From Mesostigma viride (lineage: Eukaryota > Streptophyta > Mesostigmatophyceae > Mesostigmatales > Mesostigmataceae), in contig RPFO01000059.1 in the NCBI GenBank assembly GCA_009746045.1, positions 2,055,716-2,119,715 on the forward strand: a stretch of DNA of 64,000 bases, in the 5' to 3' direction. The notes below the pieces were generated by a model that searched no databases, had not been told where the DNA came from, and saw only the letters and a program-made list of their open reading frames with translations. Shown piece by piece: positions 63,985 to 64,000 of the stretch (positions are counted from its first letter, which is position 1; every line of letters begins with the position of its first letter). The position numbers were made by a program, and so were the translations under genes.

Positions 63985-64000
63985 CTTGTTCTGCATGGCA

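Overview
The window looks like a transposon-dense stretch of a GC-rich eukaryotic nuclear genome. I see no bacterial operons, Shine-Dalgarno sites or rRNA/tRNA genes. The one host-type gene is split into ten GT-AG exons, and everything else is retroelement, DNA transposon or satellite. A green alga or similar protist is my best guess (GC-rich exons, chromoviruses, a TGTAA motif downstream of the host gene), but the sequence alone does not prove the lineage.

Layout: 1-1259 is the end of a Ty1/copia-like pol. 2881-12450 is Ty3/gypsy chromovirus E1 (gag, pol with chromodomain, an extra 3' ORF, start of an LTR), with a 0.77-kb inverted-repeat DNA element inserted in its integrase. 12451-18924 is a 5'-truncated chromovirus E2 with its 3' LTR, followed by a LINE fragment (18925-19616) and the 3' end of a second E2-type element (19617-20852). 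21454-35975 is the host gene, whose ten exons join in a single frame into a protein of about 682 residues: basic N-terminus, coiled coil, Kelch propeller, C-terminal fibronectin-III-like domain. Its introns hold a (CCCT)n tract, a 5-kb 22-bp minisatellite, and an 18/19-bp minisatellite interrupted by a LINE-derived element.

From 36421 to the end, LINEs, LTR elements and DNA elements are nested. A LINE fragment runs into a 970-bp pure (CATC)n array. LINE B (minus) was split by the 15.1-kb chromovirus E3 (39575-54714, 5-bp target duplication GTCGA), whose 5' LTR was itself split by a 2.1-kb inverted-repeat element (target duplication TTAG). A second, head-to-head LINE B copy holds a truncated ORF1-type element and a nearly complete LINE A (56856-61652). 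The right edge is an intact ORF1-only element, N2 (61990-63984, 12-bp duplication), inside another LINE, D.

Two systems stand out. (1) The three divergent chromoviruses all carry an extra gene between pol and the 3' LTR, with a shared N-terminal Cys motif and a shared C-terminal domain. (2) A family of small LINE-derived elements encodes only an ORF1 protein, yet shares a terminal stem-loop and TTAA-repeat tail with the ORF2-bearing LINEs; this fits trans-mobilisation. E3 also carries a separate ORF that resembles the hybrid-binding (viroplasmin-type) domain of RNase H1. Most element genes contain frameshifts, so the window is mainly a record of transposition.
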